Shown: positions 14,793 to 23,996 of the stretch, in pieces | How positions within the stretch are numbered: the stretch's first letter is position 1 | How the letters are laid out: the number at the start of each line of letters is the position of its first letter | Assembly (NCBI RefSeq): GCF_900113065.1 | Contig: NZ_FOOA01000011.1 | Coordinates: 62,001-126,000, forward strand | Length of the DNA stretch: 64,000 bases | Source of the DNA: Aureimonas phyllosphaerae | GTDB lineage: Bacteria; Pseudomonadota; Alphaproteobacteria; Rhizobiales; Rhizobiaceae | Reading direction: 5' to 3' | Position numbers and translations under genes: made by a program | Notes under the pieces: model-generated | Database searches by the model: none | Told to the model about the DNA's origin: nothing | The model's input: only the letters and a program-made list of their open reading frames with translations

Positions 14793-16880
14793 TCAGCGCG
14801 TGAACGATATCTGATTGCCGGCGTCGACGTTGACGATGTTGCCGGTCGACTTGGCGGACAGGTCGCTGGCCAGGAAGTAGACGGCTTCCGCGATGTCCTC
14901 GGGAAAGACGGAGCGCTTCAGCAGCGAACGCGCGCGGTAGTGCTCCTCCAGCTGGTCCTCGCCGATCTTCGAGGAAGCGGCTCGCTGCTCGCGCCACTCG
15001 CCGTTCCAGATCTTCGACCCGCGCAGCACCGCGTCGGGGTTGACCGTGTTGACGCGGATGCCGGCCTCCGCCCCCTCCAGCGCCAGGCAGCGCGCGAGAT
15101 GGATCTCGGCGGCCTTTGCCGCGCAATAGGCTGAAGCGCCGGCGGAGGCCGCCAGACCGTTCTTCGACGCGATGAAGACGACGGCGCCGCCGAGCTTTTG
15201 ACGGCGGAAGAGCCGGAAGGCCTCGCGGGAGACCAGGAAGTAGCCAGTCGCGAGAATGTCGATGTTGCGGTTCCAGACTTCCAGCGTCGTATCCTCGATC
15301 GGCGAGGCAGACGCGATGCCGGCGTTGGAGACGAGGATGTCCAGCCCGCCGAACTCGGCGACGGCATCGACGAAGCCTTTGGCCACCGCCGCCTCGTCCG
15401 TCACGTTGACGAGAACGCCGCGAACCTGATCGGCCCCGAAGCTCTTCGACAGGTCGGCCTTCGCACCGTCGAGGGCGGCTGCGTCGATGTCGGCTAGCAC
15501 GACGCAGGCTCCCTCCCGAAGAAGCCGCTCGGCGGTCGCGCGGCCGATGCCACCCGCCCCGCCGGTCACGAAGGCGACGCGCCCGGCGAGCGACTTCGGC
15601 TTCGGCATCCGTTGGAGCTTCGCTTCTTCAAGCAGCCAATACTCGATGTCGAAGGCTTCCTGCTCGTCCAGCCCCTGATAGACGTCGACGCCGGAAGCGC
15701 CGCGCATCACGTTGATCGCGTTGACGTAGAACTCGGCGGCGATGCGAGCCGTCGCCTTGTCCTTGGCGAACGACATCATGCCGACGCTGGGCACGAGGTA
15801 GATCACAGCGTTCGGGTCTCGGATCGCCGGGCTGTCGTCGTGACGGCATCGCTCGTAATAGGCGCGATAGCCGTCGCGGTAGGCCTCGATCGAGGCGTCG
15901 AGCCCGGCGACAACGGCGTCGACATCGCCGTCGAAGGGCAGGACCAGCGGCCGTATCTTTGTGCGCAGGAAGTGGTCGGGGCACGAGGTGCCGAGCGCGG
16001 CCAAGGCGTCGAGATCATGAGATCCGACGAACTGCAGCACCGCATCGGAATCGTCGAAATGGCCGATCTTGCGCTCGTCCTGGCCGATGCGCGCCCGAAT
16101 TTCCGGCATCAGTTGGGCCGCGATGCGGCGGCGCTCGTCCGGTGCAAGCGGCGCCATGGCCTCGCCACCGAAGGCGGTCTTGCCCGCGAGCTGGCCGTCG
16201 AACCATTCGATAGCCCGATTGATGATGCGCAGCGTCGTCTCATAGCAGTCCTTGGCTGTGTCGCCCCAGGTGAATAGACCATGGCTCTCGAGGACGACGC
16301 CCGTGGCGTTCGGATTGGCGGCTGCGAAACGCGAGAGTTCCAGCCCCAGCTCGAAGCCCGGGCGGCGCCAGCCGAGCCAGCCAATCTCGTCGCCGTAGAT
16401 TTCCTGCGTCAGCTCGCGGGACCGTTTGGTCGCGGCGATCGCGATGACCGCATCAGGGTGCATGTGATCGACGTGGCGGTAGGGCAGATAGGCATGGAGT
16501 GAGGTATCGATCGAGGCCGCGCGCGGGTTGAGATCGAAGGTGCAATGGTTGAGGAGGCCGACCATCGCGTCCTCCTGCTCGACGCCGCGGTAGATTGATC
16601 GCAGCTGCTCCAGCTTGTCCATGTAGAGCGTGGCGAAGCCGTCGAGCTTCATGGTGCCGACGTCGCCGCCCGAGCCCTTTACCCAGAGGACGGTGACGTC
16701 CTCGCCGGTCAGCGGGTCCTTTTGCTGGACCTTGGCAGACGTGTTGCCACCGCCGTAGTTGGTGATGCGCTTGTCGGAACCCAGAAGGTTGGAGCGATAG
16801 AGCAGACGCTCGGGCTCGCTCATCGCTGCCGCGCGCGCATCGTCCCAGCGGTTTTCCAGCAGTTTCGTCGCCGCGCTCAT
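14793..16880 (-). CDS. rhaD: Bifunctional rhamnulose-1-phosphate aldolase / short-chain dehydrogenase
   Basis: 695 residues, two domains. The N-terminal part (about 1-390) is a class II aldolase of the RhaD/fuculose-aldolase family: NYGGGNTSAK, WVKGSGGDVG, and the zinc histidines in HMHPDAV and LESHGLFTWG. The C-terminal part (about 430-690) is a short-chain dehydrogenase with VTGGAGGIGRATA, VSNAGIA and YCAAK. It splits rhamnulose-1-phosphate into dihydroxyacetone phosphate and L-lactaldehyde; the dehydrogenase domain probably handles the lactaldehyde. The fusion is characteristic of rhizobia and some Bacilli. The start at 16880 follows AGAGG. It is divergent from rhaR across the operator array. 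Confidence 0.93.
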   Translation of the reverse strand: MSAATKLLENRWDDARAAAMSEPERLLYRSNLLGSDKRITNYGGGNTSAKVQQKDPLTGEDVTVLWVKGSGGDVGTMKLDGFATLYMDKLEQLRSIYRGVEQEDAMVGLLNHCTFDLNPRAASIDTSLHAYLPYRHVDHMHPDAVIAIAATKRSRELTQEIYGDEIGWLGWRRPGFELGLELSRFAAANPNATGVVLESHGLFTWGDTAKDCYETTLRIINRAIEWFDGQLAGKTAFGGEAMAPLAPDERRRIAAQLMPEIRARIGQDERKIGHFDDSDAVLQFVGSHDLDALAALGTSCPDHFLRTKIRPLVLPFDGDVDAVVAGLDASIEAYRDGYRAYYERCRHDDSPAIRDPNAVIYLVPSVGMMSFAKDKATARIAAEFYVNAINVMRGASGVDVYQGLDEQEAFDIEYWLLEEAKLQRMPKPKSLAGRVAFVTGGAGGIGRATAERLLREGACVVLADIDAAALDGAKADLSKSFGADQVRGVLVNVTDEAAVAKGFVDAVAEFGGLDILVSNAGIASASPIEDTTLEVWNRNIDILATGYFLVSREAFRLFRRQKLGGAVVFIASKNGLAASAGASAYCAAKAAEIHLARCLALEGAEAGIRVNTVNPDAVLRGSKIWNGEWREQRAASSKIGEDQLEEHYRARSLLKRSVFPEDIAEAVYFLASDLSAKSTGNIVNVDAGNQISFTR

Positions 16881-16978
16881 CGCCAACCTCTTTTCGGAAT
16901 CGCCGCCCGCCCCTTGCGTCCTGCGCACCGGATCGGCGCGCGGACCATCCTCCCCATGCGGTGCGATGTCAACAGAAA

Positions 16979-17035
16979 CGATCACAACCGATCATGATGC
17001 AACGCACAATGATCGAATATGATCGAGCATGATTG
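16979..17035. promoter_or_regulatory. RhaR (DeoR-family) operator array between rhaD and rhaR
   Basis: Five hexamers lie in exact helical phase: CGATCA at 16979 and 16989, then its reverse complement TGATCG at 17010 and 17020 and the variant TGATTG at 17030. Repeats within each group are 10 bp apart; the two groups are 21 bp apart, about two helical turns, so all sites face the same side of the DNA. Multiple phased repeats of this kind are usual for DeoR-family repressors, which bind as tetramers or higher. The array sits in the 200-bp divergent rhaD/rhaR spacer. Confidence 0.7.
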
Positions 17036-17080
17036 ACAACGGGGTGGCGTCGTTCGATGGTCTGCGTCGGGAGGACGAGC

Positions 17081-17881
17081 ATGCACGAACGCGAACGCCA
17101 GCGGATGATTCTGAGTGCCCTCAAGGGGCGCTCGGTCGGTACCGTGCAGGAGTTCGCGGCCTTGACGGGCGCCTCCGAGGCCACGATCCGTCGTGACATT
17201 CAGGCGCTCTCGGCAGCCCGTCGGCTTCGCAAGGTGCGCGGCGGCGCGGAGGCAATGTCATCGTCCGTGCCGGGACTGCCGGGCGGATCCGATCTGGCGC
17301 TTGCGCGGACCGTCAACGTGGCGGAGAAGCGGGCGATCGCTCGCGAAGCCGCCCGCCTCTGCGAGGATGACGACGCCGCGATCATCAACGGCGGCTCGAC
17401 TACGTTCCAGATGGTCCATTTCCTGACGGACGCGAGCCTGCAGGTGATGACCAACTCGTTTCCGATCGCAGAGCACCTGATGCAGCATTCGCGCTGTACG
17501 GTTCTCCTGCCGGCGGGTGCCGTCTACCGCGCGCAGGGGCTGATCCTGTCGCCGTTCGAGGCCGACGGTACCGCGCATTTTCGTGCACGGCGCATGTTCA
17601 TGGGCGTCCAGAGCGTTTCGGCGCTGGGTCTGGCCGAGACGGATCCCCTGATCATCCAGTCGGAGCAGCGTCTGATGCGACAGGCGGACGAACTCGTGAT
17701 CCTCGCCGACCATTCGAAGTTCGGCAATCGCTCGAGCCTGCTTCTGGCGCCGCTGGAGCGCGCGCAGATCCTCGTCACGGACGAAGCCGTCTCCGACAAG
17801 GATGCGGCGATGGTCGAGGCAGCGGGTGTCCAACTTGTCGTCGCCAGGGTCGAGGGAGGCATGAATGGCCAACGCGCCTGA
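17081..17881 (+). CDS. rhaR: DeoR-family regulator of rhamnose catabolism
   Basis: 266 residues. The N-terminal DeoR helix-turn-helix is at about 5-58 (RMILSALKG, then [22 protein letters not shown]), followed by the DeoR sensor domain with the sugar-phosphate-binding pattern [11 protein letters not shown] and the late [10 protein letters not shown]. It starts at 17081 after GGGAGGA; longer in-frame starts would overlap the operator array. It is divergent from rhaD and followed by rhaU with a 17-bp overlap. In Rhizobium leguminosarum the equivalent DeoR protein represses the rha operons; that role is assumed here from gene order. Confidence 0.88.
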   Translation: MHERERQRMILSALKGRSVGTVQEFAALTGASEATIRRDIQALSAARRLRKVRGGAEAMSSSVPGLPGGSDLALARTVNVAEKRAIAREAARLCEDDDAAIINGGSTTFQMVHFLTDASLQVMTNSFPIAEHLMQHSRCTVLLPAGAVYRAQGLILSPFEADGTAHFRARRMFMGVQSVSALGLAETDPLIIQSEQRLMRQADELVILADHSKFGNRSSLLLAPLERAQILVTDEAVSDKDAAMVEAAGVQLVVARVEGGMNGQRA

Positions 17882-18194
17882 CGAAACGCTCGCCTTCCGC
17901 ATGGTCCTGAAGCCGGGGCAGGCGGAAGCCTATCGCCGCCGGCACGACGCAATCCCATCCGATCTGGTGGCGCTCCTGCGCGAGGCCGGCATTCGCGACT
18001 ATTCGATCCATCTCGACCCCGAGACGAACCACCTCTTCGCCATCCTGAAGCGACCGGCCGACCACGGCATGGATGCCTTGCCGCAGCAGGAGGTGATGAA
18101 GCGCTGGTGGGCGATGATGGCCGACATCATGGACACCAACCCGGACGCTTCGCCCGTGGTCACGCCCCTCGAACCGATGTTCCGGATGGATTGA
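17865..18194 (+). CDS. rhaU: L-rhamnose mutarotase
   Basis: 109 residues, the normal length for RhaU/RhaM. It interconverts rhamnose anomers. Typical family features are [21 protein letters not shown] with the catalytic His near residue 27, the [20 protein letters not shown] core and the conserved [17 protein letters not shown]. The ATG at 17865 overlaps the rhaR 3' end and has GGGAGG upstream. rhaK follows after 4 bp. Confidence 0.92.
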   Translation: MANAPDETLAFRMVLKPGQAEAYRRRHDAIPSDLVALLREAGIRDYSIHLDPETNHLFAILKRPADHGMDALPQQEVMKRWWAMMADIMDTNPDASPVVTPLEPMFRMD

Positions 18195-18198
18195 GCGC

Positions 18199-19605
18199 AT
18201 GGATCGCCCTGCCCGTCATGTCGCCGTGATCGATATCGGCAAGACCAACGCCAAGGTGGTGATGCACGATCTCGCCGAGCGGCGCGATCTGGCATTTCGA
18301 TCGACGACCAACGCGGTGCGGCGCGACGGACCCTTTCCACATTACGATCTCGACCGCCTCTTCGCCTTCGTCGTCGCGTCGCTCGGCGAGGTGGCGGAAG
18401 GACACGAGCTGGACGCCATCGCGATCACGACGCACGGCGCCTCGATCGTGCTTGTGGACGACGACGGCCTCGCCCTACCGATGATCGACTACGAGTTCGA
18501 CATCGCCGGTCCGGAAAGCGACGCCTACGACACCGTGCGTCCGCCGTTTTCCGAAACCCTGTCGCCGCCGATGAAGCAAGGCCTCAATGTCGGGCGGCAG
18601 CTCTTCTGGCTGCAGAAGCGCTTTCCCGACGCTTTTGCGAGGACGCGCTGGATCCTCACCTACCCGCAATATTGGGCATGGCGACTGACCGGCATTGCCG
18701 CCGTCGAAACCACATCGCTGGCATGCCACTCCGATCTCTGGTCGCCGCAGCGCGGTGACTACTCCTCGCTTGTCGACGAGATGGGCTGGCGCGACCTTTT
18801 TCCGAAGCGGCGGTCGGCCTTCGAGACGCTCGGGCCCCTCCTGCCGGACATCGCCGACCGCGCGGGCCTTGGAGACAGGGGGCGTATCCCCGTGGCGTGC
18901 GGCATCCATGATTCCAACGCCTCGCTCCTTCCGCATCTCCTGTCGCGATCGACACCGTTCTCGGTCGTCTCCACCGGAACCTGGATCGTGAGCTTCGCGA
19001 TCGGGGGCCGCGACGTGCGGCTCGATCCCGCGTTTAGCACGCTCGGCAATGCCGACGCCTTCGGGCGCACCGTGCCGTCGGGCATATTCATGGGCGGACG
19101 TGACTTCGACCTGCTGACCGAAAGCCGGCCGGAGGCGCCCGACGAAGCGACCATCGCCTCCGTGGTCGAGCGCGGCATCATGGCCCTGCCGGGCCAGACG
19201 CGCGGCAGCGGCCCCTTCCCCGATGGTCCGGGCGGCTGGTCGGTCGACCCCTGCTCGCTGACCGACGCCGAGCGCACGGCGGTTGCGAGCCTCTACGCAG
19301 CGCTCTCGACCGAGGCGGTCCTGCGCAACATCGGCGCGGACGGTCCGACCATCGTCGAGGGACCGTTCTCGCGGAACGACCTCTATCTCGCGGCACTGCG
19401 CGAGCTGACCGGCCGGCCGGTCGCAGCGCCCGCTGAGGGAACCGGCACGAGCGCCGGGGCGGCGCTTCTGGCGCTCGGCCCCGATGCCGCGATACAACCG
19501 TCTGCCGAGCGCGCCCTTCCCGATCGGCCCCTGCCGAACCTCGAGCGGTATCGTGCGGCGTGGAGCGCGACGGCCGAAGCATCTCGTCTGGAGGAGACGG
19601 CATGA
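18199..19605 (+). CDS. rhaK: Rhamnulokinase-type FGGY-family carbohydrate kinase
   Basis: 468 residues, two actin-like domains. The N-terminal VIDIGKTNAKVV phosphate loop (9-20), ITTHGAS, the substrate segment GIHDSNASLLPHL with the catalytic-base Asp, the VVSTGTWI motif and a C-terminal GTSAGAALLAL match the RhaK class, which is shorter than and distinct from E. coli RhaB. It phosphorylates L-rhamnulose at C1. In R. leguminosarum the homologous kinase is also needed for transport. It overlaps the downstream AraC gene by 4 bp (ATGA). Confidence 0.88.
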   Translation: MDRPARHVAVIDIGKTNAKVVMHDLAERRDLAFRSTTNAVRRDGPFPHYDLDRLFAFVVASLGEVAEGHELDAIAITTHGASIVLVDDDGLALPMIDYEFDIAGPESDAYDTVRPPFSETLSPPMKQGLNVGRQLFWLQKRFPDAFARTRWILTYPQYWAWRLTGIAAVETTSLACHSDLWSPQRGDYSSLVDEMGWRDLFPKRRSAFETLGPLLPDIADRAGLGDRGRIPVACGIHDSNASLLPHLLSRSTPFSVVSTGTWIVSFAIGGRDVRLDPAFSTLGNADAFGRTVPSGIFMGGRDFDLLTESRPEAPDEATIASVVERGIMALPGQTRGSGPFPDGPGGWSVDPCSLTDAERTAVASLYAALSTEAVLRNIGADGPTIVEGPFSRNDLYLAALRELTGRPVAAPAEGTGTSAGAALLALGPDAAIQPSAERALPDRPLPNLERYRAAWSATAEASRLEETA

Positions 19606-20537
19606 CCTGCGACCGCCCGGACGCCGCGCCCGCCACCGGCAACGACCCTGCGCTCGAGATCATCCTGCGCGGGCCCGGCGAGAGCATCCGCTGGGCCAAG
19701 CACGACTACCCGCATCATCTCGCCAAATGGCACCGCCACCCCGAGTACGAGCTGCATCTCGTCACGGCCGGGCGCGGGCGGATGATGGTCGGCGACTATG
19801 TCGGCCCGTTCCAGGAAGGCTGTCTGGTGCTGGCCGGACCCAACCTGCCGCACAACTGGATCAGCGATCTCGACCCCGGAGGACGGCTGCCCAACCGCGA
19901 TGTGCTGGTCCAGTTCGACGCGGCGGTCTGCGAGACGCTGGTGAACGGCTTCAGCGAGTTCGCCGATCTTCGTGCCCTGCTCCGGGACGCGGCGTTCGGC
20001 GTCGAGTTCCACGGCGAGACGGCCGAGCAGGGACGCAGAAAACTTTGCGCCATGGAACATCAGCGGGGTGCCGGACGACTGGTCGCCTTCCTCTCGCTTC
20101 TGGCAGGTCTGGCCGCCCGGCCGGACGAGCGGCGGGTCCTCGCACGCTACGCCCCGTCGCTCGGGCTGCACACCTCGGCCTCGCGGCGCCTCGACCGCGT
20201 CATCGCCTTCATCAGCGAGCGCTTCGCCACCGACATCTCGCTCGGCGAGGCCGCGGCGGTCTGCAACATGGAAGTGACGGCATTTTCCCGTTTCTTCAAG
20301 CACCAGACGGGCCATAACTTCACGTCTTACGTGAACCGGATGCGGGTCCAGCAGGCCTGCGCGCTTCTGACCGGGACCGACCTCCCCGTCACGCGCATCT
20401 GTTACGACGTCGGCTACAACAACACCGCCAACTTCAACCGGCAGTTCTACGCCGTATGCCAGCAGACGCCATCAGCCTACCGGGACGAGTCTCGCCGCAT
20501 CCGGACCCACCGCACCGGCGAGACGCGGGCTGCCTAA
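19602..20537 (+). CDS. AraC-family transcriptional regulator with cupin sensor domain
   Basis: 311 residues. N-terminal cupin (about 30-110) with [17 protein letters not shown] as the metal or ligand-binding strand pair and [12 protein letters not shown]. The C-terminal AraC DNA-binding domain (about 200-300) has two helix-turn-helix units, [20 protein letters not shown] and [20 protein letters not shown]. It is translationally coupled to rhaK, so its level should follow rhamnose induction. Its target is probably the dehydrogenase-transporter genes that follow. AraC genes are not part of the canonical rhizobial rha operon, so this is a second regulatory layer. Confidence 0.88.
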   Translation: MTCDRPDAAPATGNDPALEIILRGPGESIRWAKHDYPHHLAKWHRHPEYELHLVTAGRGRMMVGDYVGPFQEGCLVLAGPNLPHNWISDLDPGGRLPNRDVLVQFDAAVCETLVNGFSEFADLRALLRDAAFGVEFHGETAEQGRRKLCAMEHQRGAGRLVAFLSLLAGLAARPDERRVLARYAPSLGLHTSASRRLDRVIAFISERFATDISLGEAAAVCNMEVTAFSRFFKHQTGHNFTSYVNRMRVQQACALLTGTDLPVTRICYDVGYNNTANFNRQFYAVCQQTPSAYRDESRRIRTHRTGETRAA

Positions 20538-20558
20538 TATATCGGCCAAAAAAGTTTG

Positions 20559-20573
20559 CAATGTCGTGCATTG
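20559..20573. promoter_or_regulatory. Short inverted repeat before the zinc dehydrogenase gene
   Basis: CAATG-TCGTG-CATTG in the 110-bp gap after the AraC gene, about 75 bp before the next start codon. It could be a regulator site or part of a promoter for the dehydrogenase-rhaT genes. The short arms make it weak evidence. Confidence 0.25.
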
Positions 20574-20647
20574 AGGCGTCGCGGGCTGATCGGAAGCCAC
20601 CTAGCGTCTCGGCAGCACGGACGAGGATCAAGGGGGGAGAGTCGGTC

Positions 20648-21733
20648 ATGCGGAACATCGACGCGTTGAAGGCGAGCAGGGCGGGCGACCAGCGGGCACT
20701 GGTCCTCGAAGCCAAGGACAAGCTCGCTCTGCGCGATTGCCCCGTGCAGGAGACGCTCGGCGCCCACGACGTGCGCATCGCGATTCACACGGTCGGAATC
20801 TGCGGCTCCGACGTTCACTACTACACGCACGGCGCCATCGGCCCCTTCGTGGTGCGCGAGCCCATGATCCTCGGCCACGAGGCGTCCGGCATCGTCACCG
20901 AGATCGGCTCGGCCGTGACGACCCTGAAGCCCGGCGACCGCGTCTGCATGGAGCCGGGCATCCCCGACCCCAACAGCCGCGCGACGCGCCTCGGGCTCTA
21001 CAATCTCGACCCCGCCGTCCAGTTCTGGGCGACCCCGCCGGTGCACGGCGTATTGCGCCCGAGCGTCGTCCACCCCGAAGCCTTCACCTTCAAGCTGCCG
21101 GACAACGTGTCCTTCGCGGCCGCAGCAATGGTCGAGCCGCTGGCCGTCGGCGTCCACGCCGTCACGAAGGCCAAGGCGGCACCCGGCAACGTCGCGGTGG
21201 TCATCGGTGCCGGGCCGATCGGTCTCGTCACGGTGCTGGCGGCGCTCGCCGGCGGCTGCGCGCATGTCATCGTGTCCGACATCGACGATACGAAGCTCGA
21301 GATCGCCCGCAAGCTCGGCTCGGTCTCGACGGTCAACGTATCGCGCGAGAGCCTCGTCGACGCCGTCAAGGCGCGCACGGAAGGCTGGGGCGCCGACGTG
21401 ATCTACGAATGCGCAGGCTCGGAAAAGGCGATCGCGACGATCTTCGAGCCGCTCTGCCCCGGCGGCGTCGTGGTGTTCGTCGGCATCCCGCTGTCGAACC
21501 CATCCTACGACGTCTCGCAGGCGATGCTGAAGGAAGCGCGCGTCGAGCACGTGTTCCGCTACGCGCACGTGTTCCCGCGCTGCGTCGCGATGCTGGCGTC
21601 CGGCGCCGTCGACGTGTCGCCGCTCATCACCCGCACCTTCACGTTCGACCAGAGCGTCGAGGCGTTCGAGCTCGCGGCGAAGGCGCCCAAGGGCGAGGTC
21701 AAGATGCAGATCGAGATGGGCATCGGGGACTGA
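20648..21733 (+). CDS. Sorbitol/xylitol-type zinc-dependent alcohol dehydrogenase (MDR)
   Basis: 361 residues. Catalytic-zinc residues are seen in [14 protein letters not shown] and ILGHEASG, and the NAD fold in [13 protein letters not shown]. The loop that usually holds four structural-zinc cysteines reads [18 protein letters not shown] with no Cys, as in sorbitol dehydrogenases that lack the structural zinc. The likely reaction is NAD-dependent oxidation of a polyol or sugar at C2. The start at 20648 is preceded by a GGGGGAGAG stretch. It pairs with the short-chain dehydrogenase that follows; the role in rhamnose metabolism is unclear. Confidence 0.83.
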   Translation: MRNIDALKASRAGDQRALVLEAKDKLALRDCPVQETLGAHDVRIAIHTVGICGSDVHYYTHGAIGPFVVREPMILGHEASGIVTEIGSAVTTLKPGDRVCMEPGIPDPNSRATRLGLYNLDPAVQFWATPPVHGVLRPSVVHPEAFTFKLPDNVSFAAAAMVEPLAVGVHAVTKAKAAPGNVAVVIGAGPIGLVTVLAALAGGCAHVIVSDIDDTKLEIARKLGSVSTVNVSRESLVDAVKARTEGWGADVIYECAGSEKAIATIFEPLCPGGVVVFVGIPLSNPSYDVSQAMLKEARVEHVFRYAHVFPRCVAMLASGAVDVSPLITRTFTFDQSVEAFELAAKAPKGEVKMQIEMGIGD

Positions 21734-21772
21734 ACCACCCCGCACCATCCACCGCGTTCGGGAGGAACGAGG

Positions 21773-22498
21773 ATGAACTTCAAGGGTAGGACCGCCATCG
21801 TCACCGGTGCCGGAAAAGGCATCGGCCGGCACGTCGCGACGCTCCTGCGGGAGCGCGGCGCCGAGGTGGTGGCGCTTGGTCGCACGGCCGCGGACCTCGA
21901 GACGCTGGCGGCGGAGATCGGCTGCCGCACGATCACAGTCGATCTCGGCGATGCCGTGGCGGCACGCCGGGCAGCGGAGGAGACCCTGCCGGCCGATCTT
22001 TTGGTCAACTGCGCGGGGATCAACATCCTCGAGCCGTTCCTCGAGATGAAGGACGAGTCCTTCGACGAGGTTCAGGCGATCAACGTGCGCGCAGCCGCCA
22101 TCGTCGCTCAGGTCTTCGCGCGCGACGTCATCCGGCGCTCGGTGCCGGCCGCGATCGTCAACGTGTCCTCGATCTCGTCCTTCCTCGGTTTCCGCGACCA
22201 TGCCGCCTACTGCGCCTCGAAAGGGGCGCTGGACGGGCTGACGCGCGTGATGGCCAACGAACTCGGTCCGCATCGCATCCGCGTCAACGCCGTGAACCCG
22301 GGCATCACGCTGACGGAACTTGCGCGCGTCGCCTGGAGCGCGCCGGAAAAGGGCGGTCCGATGCTGGCCCGCACCCCGGTCGGCCGCTTTGCCGAGACCG
22401 GCGATGTCGCCGAGACCATCCTGTTCCTGCTCTCGGACGCCGCCGCCATGATTCACGGCCACGCCATGCCCATCGAGGGGGGCTTCCTTGTCAACTGA
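21773..22498 (+). CDS. Short-chain dehydrogenase, L-xylulose reductase/carbonyl reductase-like
   Basis: 241 residues. NAD(P) motif VTGAGKGIGRHVA (10-22), NCAG near 80, VSSISS with the catalytic Ser, YCASK with Tyr and Lys, and the C-terminal IEGGFLVN. The compact size and the GRHVATLL...VVALGRT start resemble the tetrameric L-xylulose reductase (DCXR) group, which reduces ketoses. It lies 39 bp after the polyol dehydrogenase and overlaps rhaT by 11 bp, so all are in one operon. A polyol dehydrogenase beside a ketose reductase suggests interconversion of a rare sugar and its alditol. Confidence 0.82.
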   Translation: MNFKGRTAIVTGAGKGIGRHVATLLRERGAEVVALGRTAADLETLAAEIGCRTITVDLGDAVAARRAAEETLPADLLVNCAGINILEPFLEMKDESFDEVQAINVRAAAIVAQVFARDVIRRSVPAAIVNVSSISSFLGFRDHAAYCASKGALDGLTRVMANELGPHRIRVNAVNPGITLTELARVAWSAPEKGGPMLARTPVGRFAETGDVAETILFLLSDAAAMIHGHAMPIEGGFLVN

Positions 22499-23996
22499 GG
22501 CCCCGCCCATCATCGCGCTGCGCGGGATCGAGAAGGCTTTCGGGCCGGTCTCGGTGCTGAAGGGAGTCGATTTCGACCTTCGTCCCGGCGAAGTCCACGC
22601 CCTCATGGGCGAGAACGGCGCCGGCAAATCGACCATGATCCGCATCATGTCGGGTGCGCACCAGCCGAACGCCGGCGCAGTCGAGATCGACGGGCAGGCG
22701 CGCAAGCTGGACGGCCCGCGGGACGCGCAGGACCAGGGCATCGCCGTCGTCCATCAGGAACTGCTTCTGTTTCCTGCGCTGACGGTTGCCGAAAACATCT
22801 TCGTCGGCCATGCGCCCCGCACCGGCCGTGGGACCCTCGACTGGGCGACCATGCGGCGCCGGGCGCGGGAGATCCTCGACCGCCTCGACTGTCCCGACCT
22901 CGACGTCGACGAGACCGTCTCCAGGCTGTCCGTCGCCAACCGCCAGCGCGTCGAGATCGCGCGCGCCCTGTCGAAGAACGCGCGCGCGCTGATCATGGAC
23001 GAGCCGACCGCGGCGCTCGCCGAGGCCGACGTCCGGCGCCTCCTCGACGTCGTGCGCTCGCTTCGCGCGCAAGGGGTAGGCATCATCTACGTCAGCCATC
23101 GCATGAACGAGATCTTCGAGATCTCCGACCGCGTCACCGTGCTGCGCGACGGCAAGACGATCGCCACCAAGCCCGTTGGCGAGGTGACGGAAGCCAGCCT
23201 CGTTTCGATGATGGTCGGTCGCGACATCGACGAACTGTTTCCGAAGGAAGACATCCCGATCGGCGAGACGGTGCTCGAAGTGCGCGATCTCGCCTACGCC
23301 GGGAAGGTGCGCGACGTGACCTTCTCCGTGCGCGCTGGCGAGATCCTCGGGATTGCCGGCCTCGTCGGCTCCGGTCGCACGGAACTGGCGCAGACGATCT
23401 TCGGGGTGACCCCCGCGACGTCGGGCGAAATCCTGATAGACGGCAAGCCGGTGAAGGTCGGCAGCGTGCGGGAGGCGATCGACAAGCGCATCGCCTACGT
23501 GCCCGAGGACCGGGCGCAGCACGGCCTCGTCCGACCCCAGACCATCCGTGAGAACGTCTCGATGGCGATCCTGGATCGCCTCACGCGCCGCTCGGTGGTC
23601 GATACGGCGCGCGAGAAGGCGCTGGCCGAAGACGCCATCAAGCGCTTCTCCATCCGTGCCCGCGGTCCCGGCCAGGTCGTCGCCCAGCTCTCGGGTGGCA
23701 ACCAGCAGAAGGTCGTCATCGCCAAGTGGCTGGCCACCGACCCGCGCATCCTCATCCTCGACGAGCCGACGCGCGGCGTCGACGTCGGCGCCAAGACCGA
23801 GATCCACAAGCTCATGAACCAGCTCGCGCGCCAGGGGCTCGCCATCATCATGATCTCGAGCGAACTGCCCGAGGTGCTCGGCATGAGCGACCGCGTGCTC
23901 GTGATGAACGGCGGGCGCATGACAGCGATCCTCGATCGCGCCGACGCCACGCCCGATGCCGTCGGCACCGCCATGATGACGGGACACGCGGCATGA
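22488..23996 (+). CDS. rhaT: Rhamnose-type ABC transporter ATP-binding protein
   Basis: 502 residues, two fused ATPase halves. First half: Walker A GENGAGKST (about 38-46), signature LSVANRQRV, Walker B LIMDEPTAAL. Second half: degenerate Walker A GLVGSGRTE, signature LSGGNQQKV, Walker B LILDEPTRGVD. It begins with TTG at 22488, inside the end of the preceding gene. It forms an importer with rhaP, rhaQ and rhaS. The name follows the Rhizobium rhaSTPQ nomenclature; the order here (T, P, Q, S, with the binding protein last) differs from the rhizobial one. Confidence 0.87.
   Translation: MSTEAPPIIALRGIEKAFGPVSVLKGVDFDLRPGEVHALMGENGAGKSTMIRIMSGAHQPNAGAVEIDGQARKLDGPRDAQDQGIAVVHQELLLFPALTVAENIFVGHAPRTGRGTLDWATMRRRAREILDRLDCPDLDVDETVSRLSVANRQRVEIARALSKNARALIMDEPTAALAEADVRRLLDVVRSLRAQGVGIIYVSHRMNEIFEISDRVTVLRDGKTIATKPVGEVTEASLVSMMVGRDIDELFPKEDIPIGETVLEVRDLAYAGKVRDVTFSVRAGEILGIAGLVGSGRTELAQTIFGVTPATSGEILIDGKPVKVGSVREAIDKRIAYVPEDRAQHGLVRPQTIRENVSMAILDRLTRRSVVDTAREKALAEDAIKRFSIRARGPGQVVAQLSGGNQQKVVIAKWLATDPRILILDEPTRGVDVGAKTEIHKLMNQLARQGLAIIMISSELPEVLGMSDRVLVMNGGRMTAILDRADATPDAVGTAMMTGHAA

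Noticed and set aside
13468-15126. Extended rhaI reading starting at 15126
   Set aside because: The extra 123 residues overlap rhaD out of frame and are Arg/Gly-rich; the ATG at 14757 begins the family-typical MRIHKDVIEA.
20534-22741. 735-codon - strand frame across the polyol dehydrogenase and SDR genes
   Set aside because: It spans two genes with clear catalytic motifs on the other strand and has no motif or ribosome site of its own.
22491-23987. Long open frame on the - strand opposite rhaT (498 codons)
   Set aside because: It mirrors the rhaT gene almost exactly, is rich in Arg/Asp/His/Gly without domain motifs, and reflects high-GC codon bias in rhaT.
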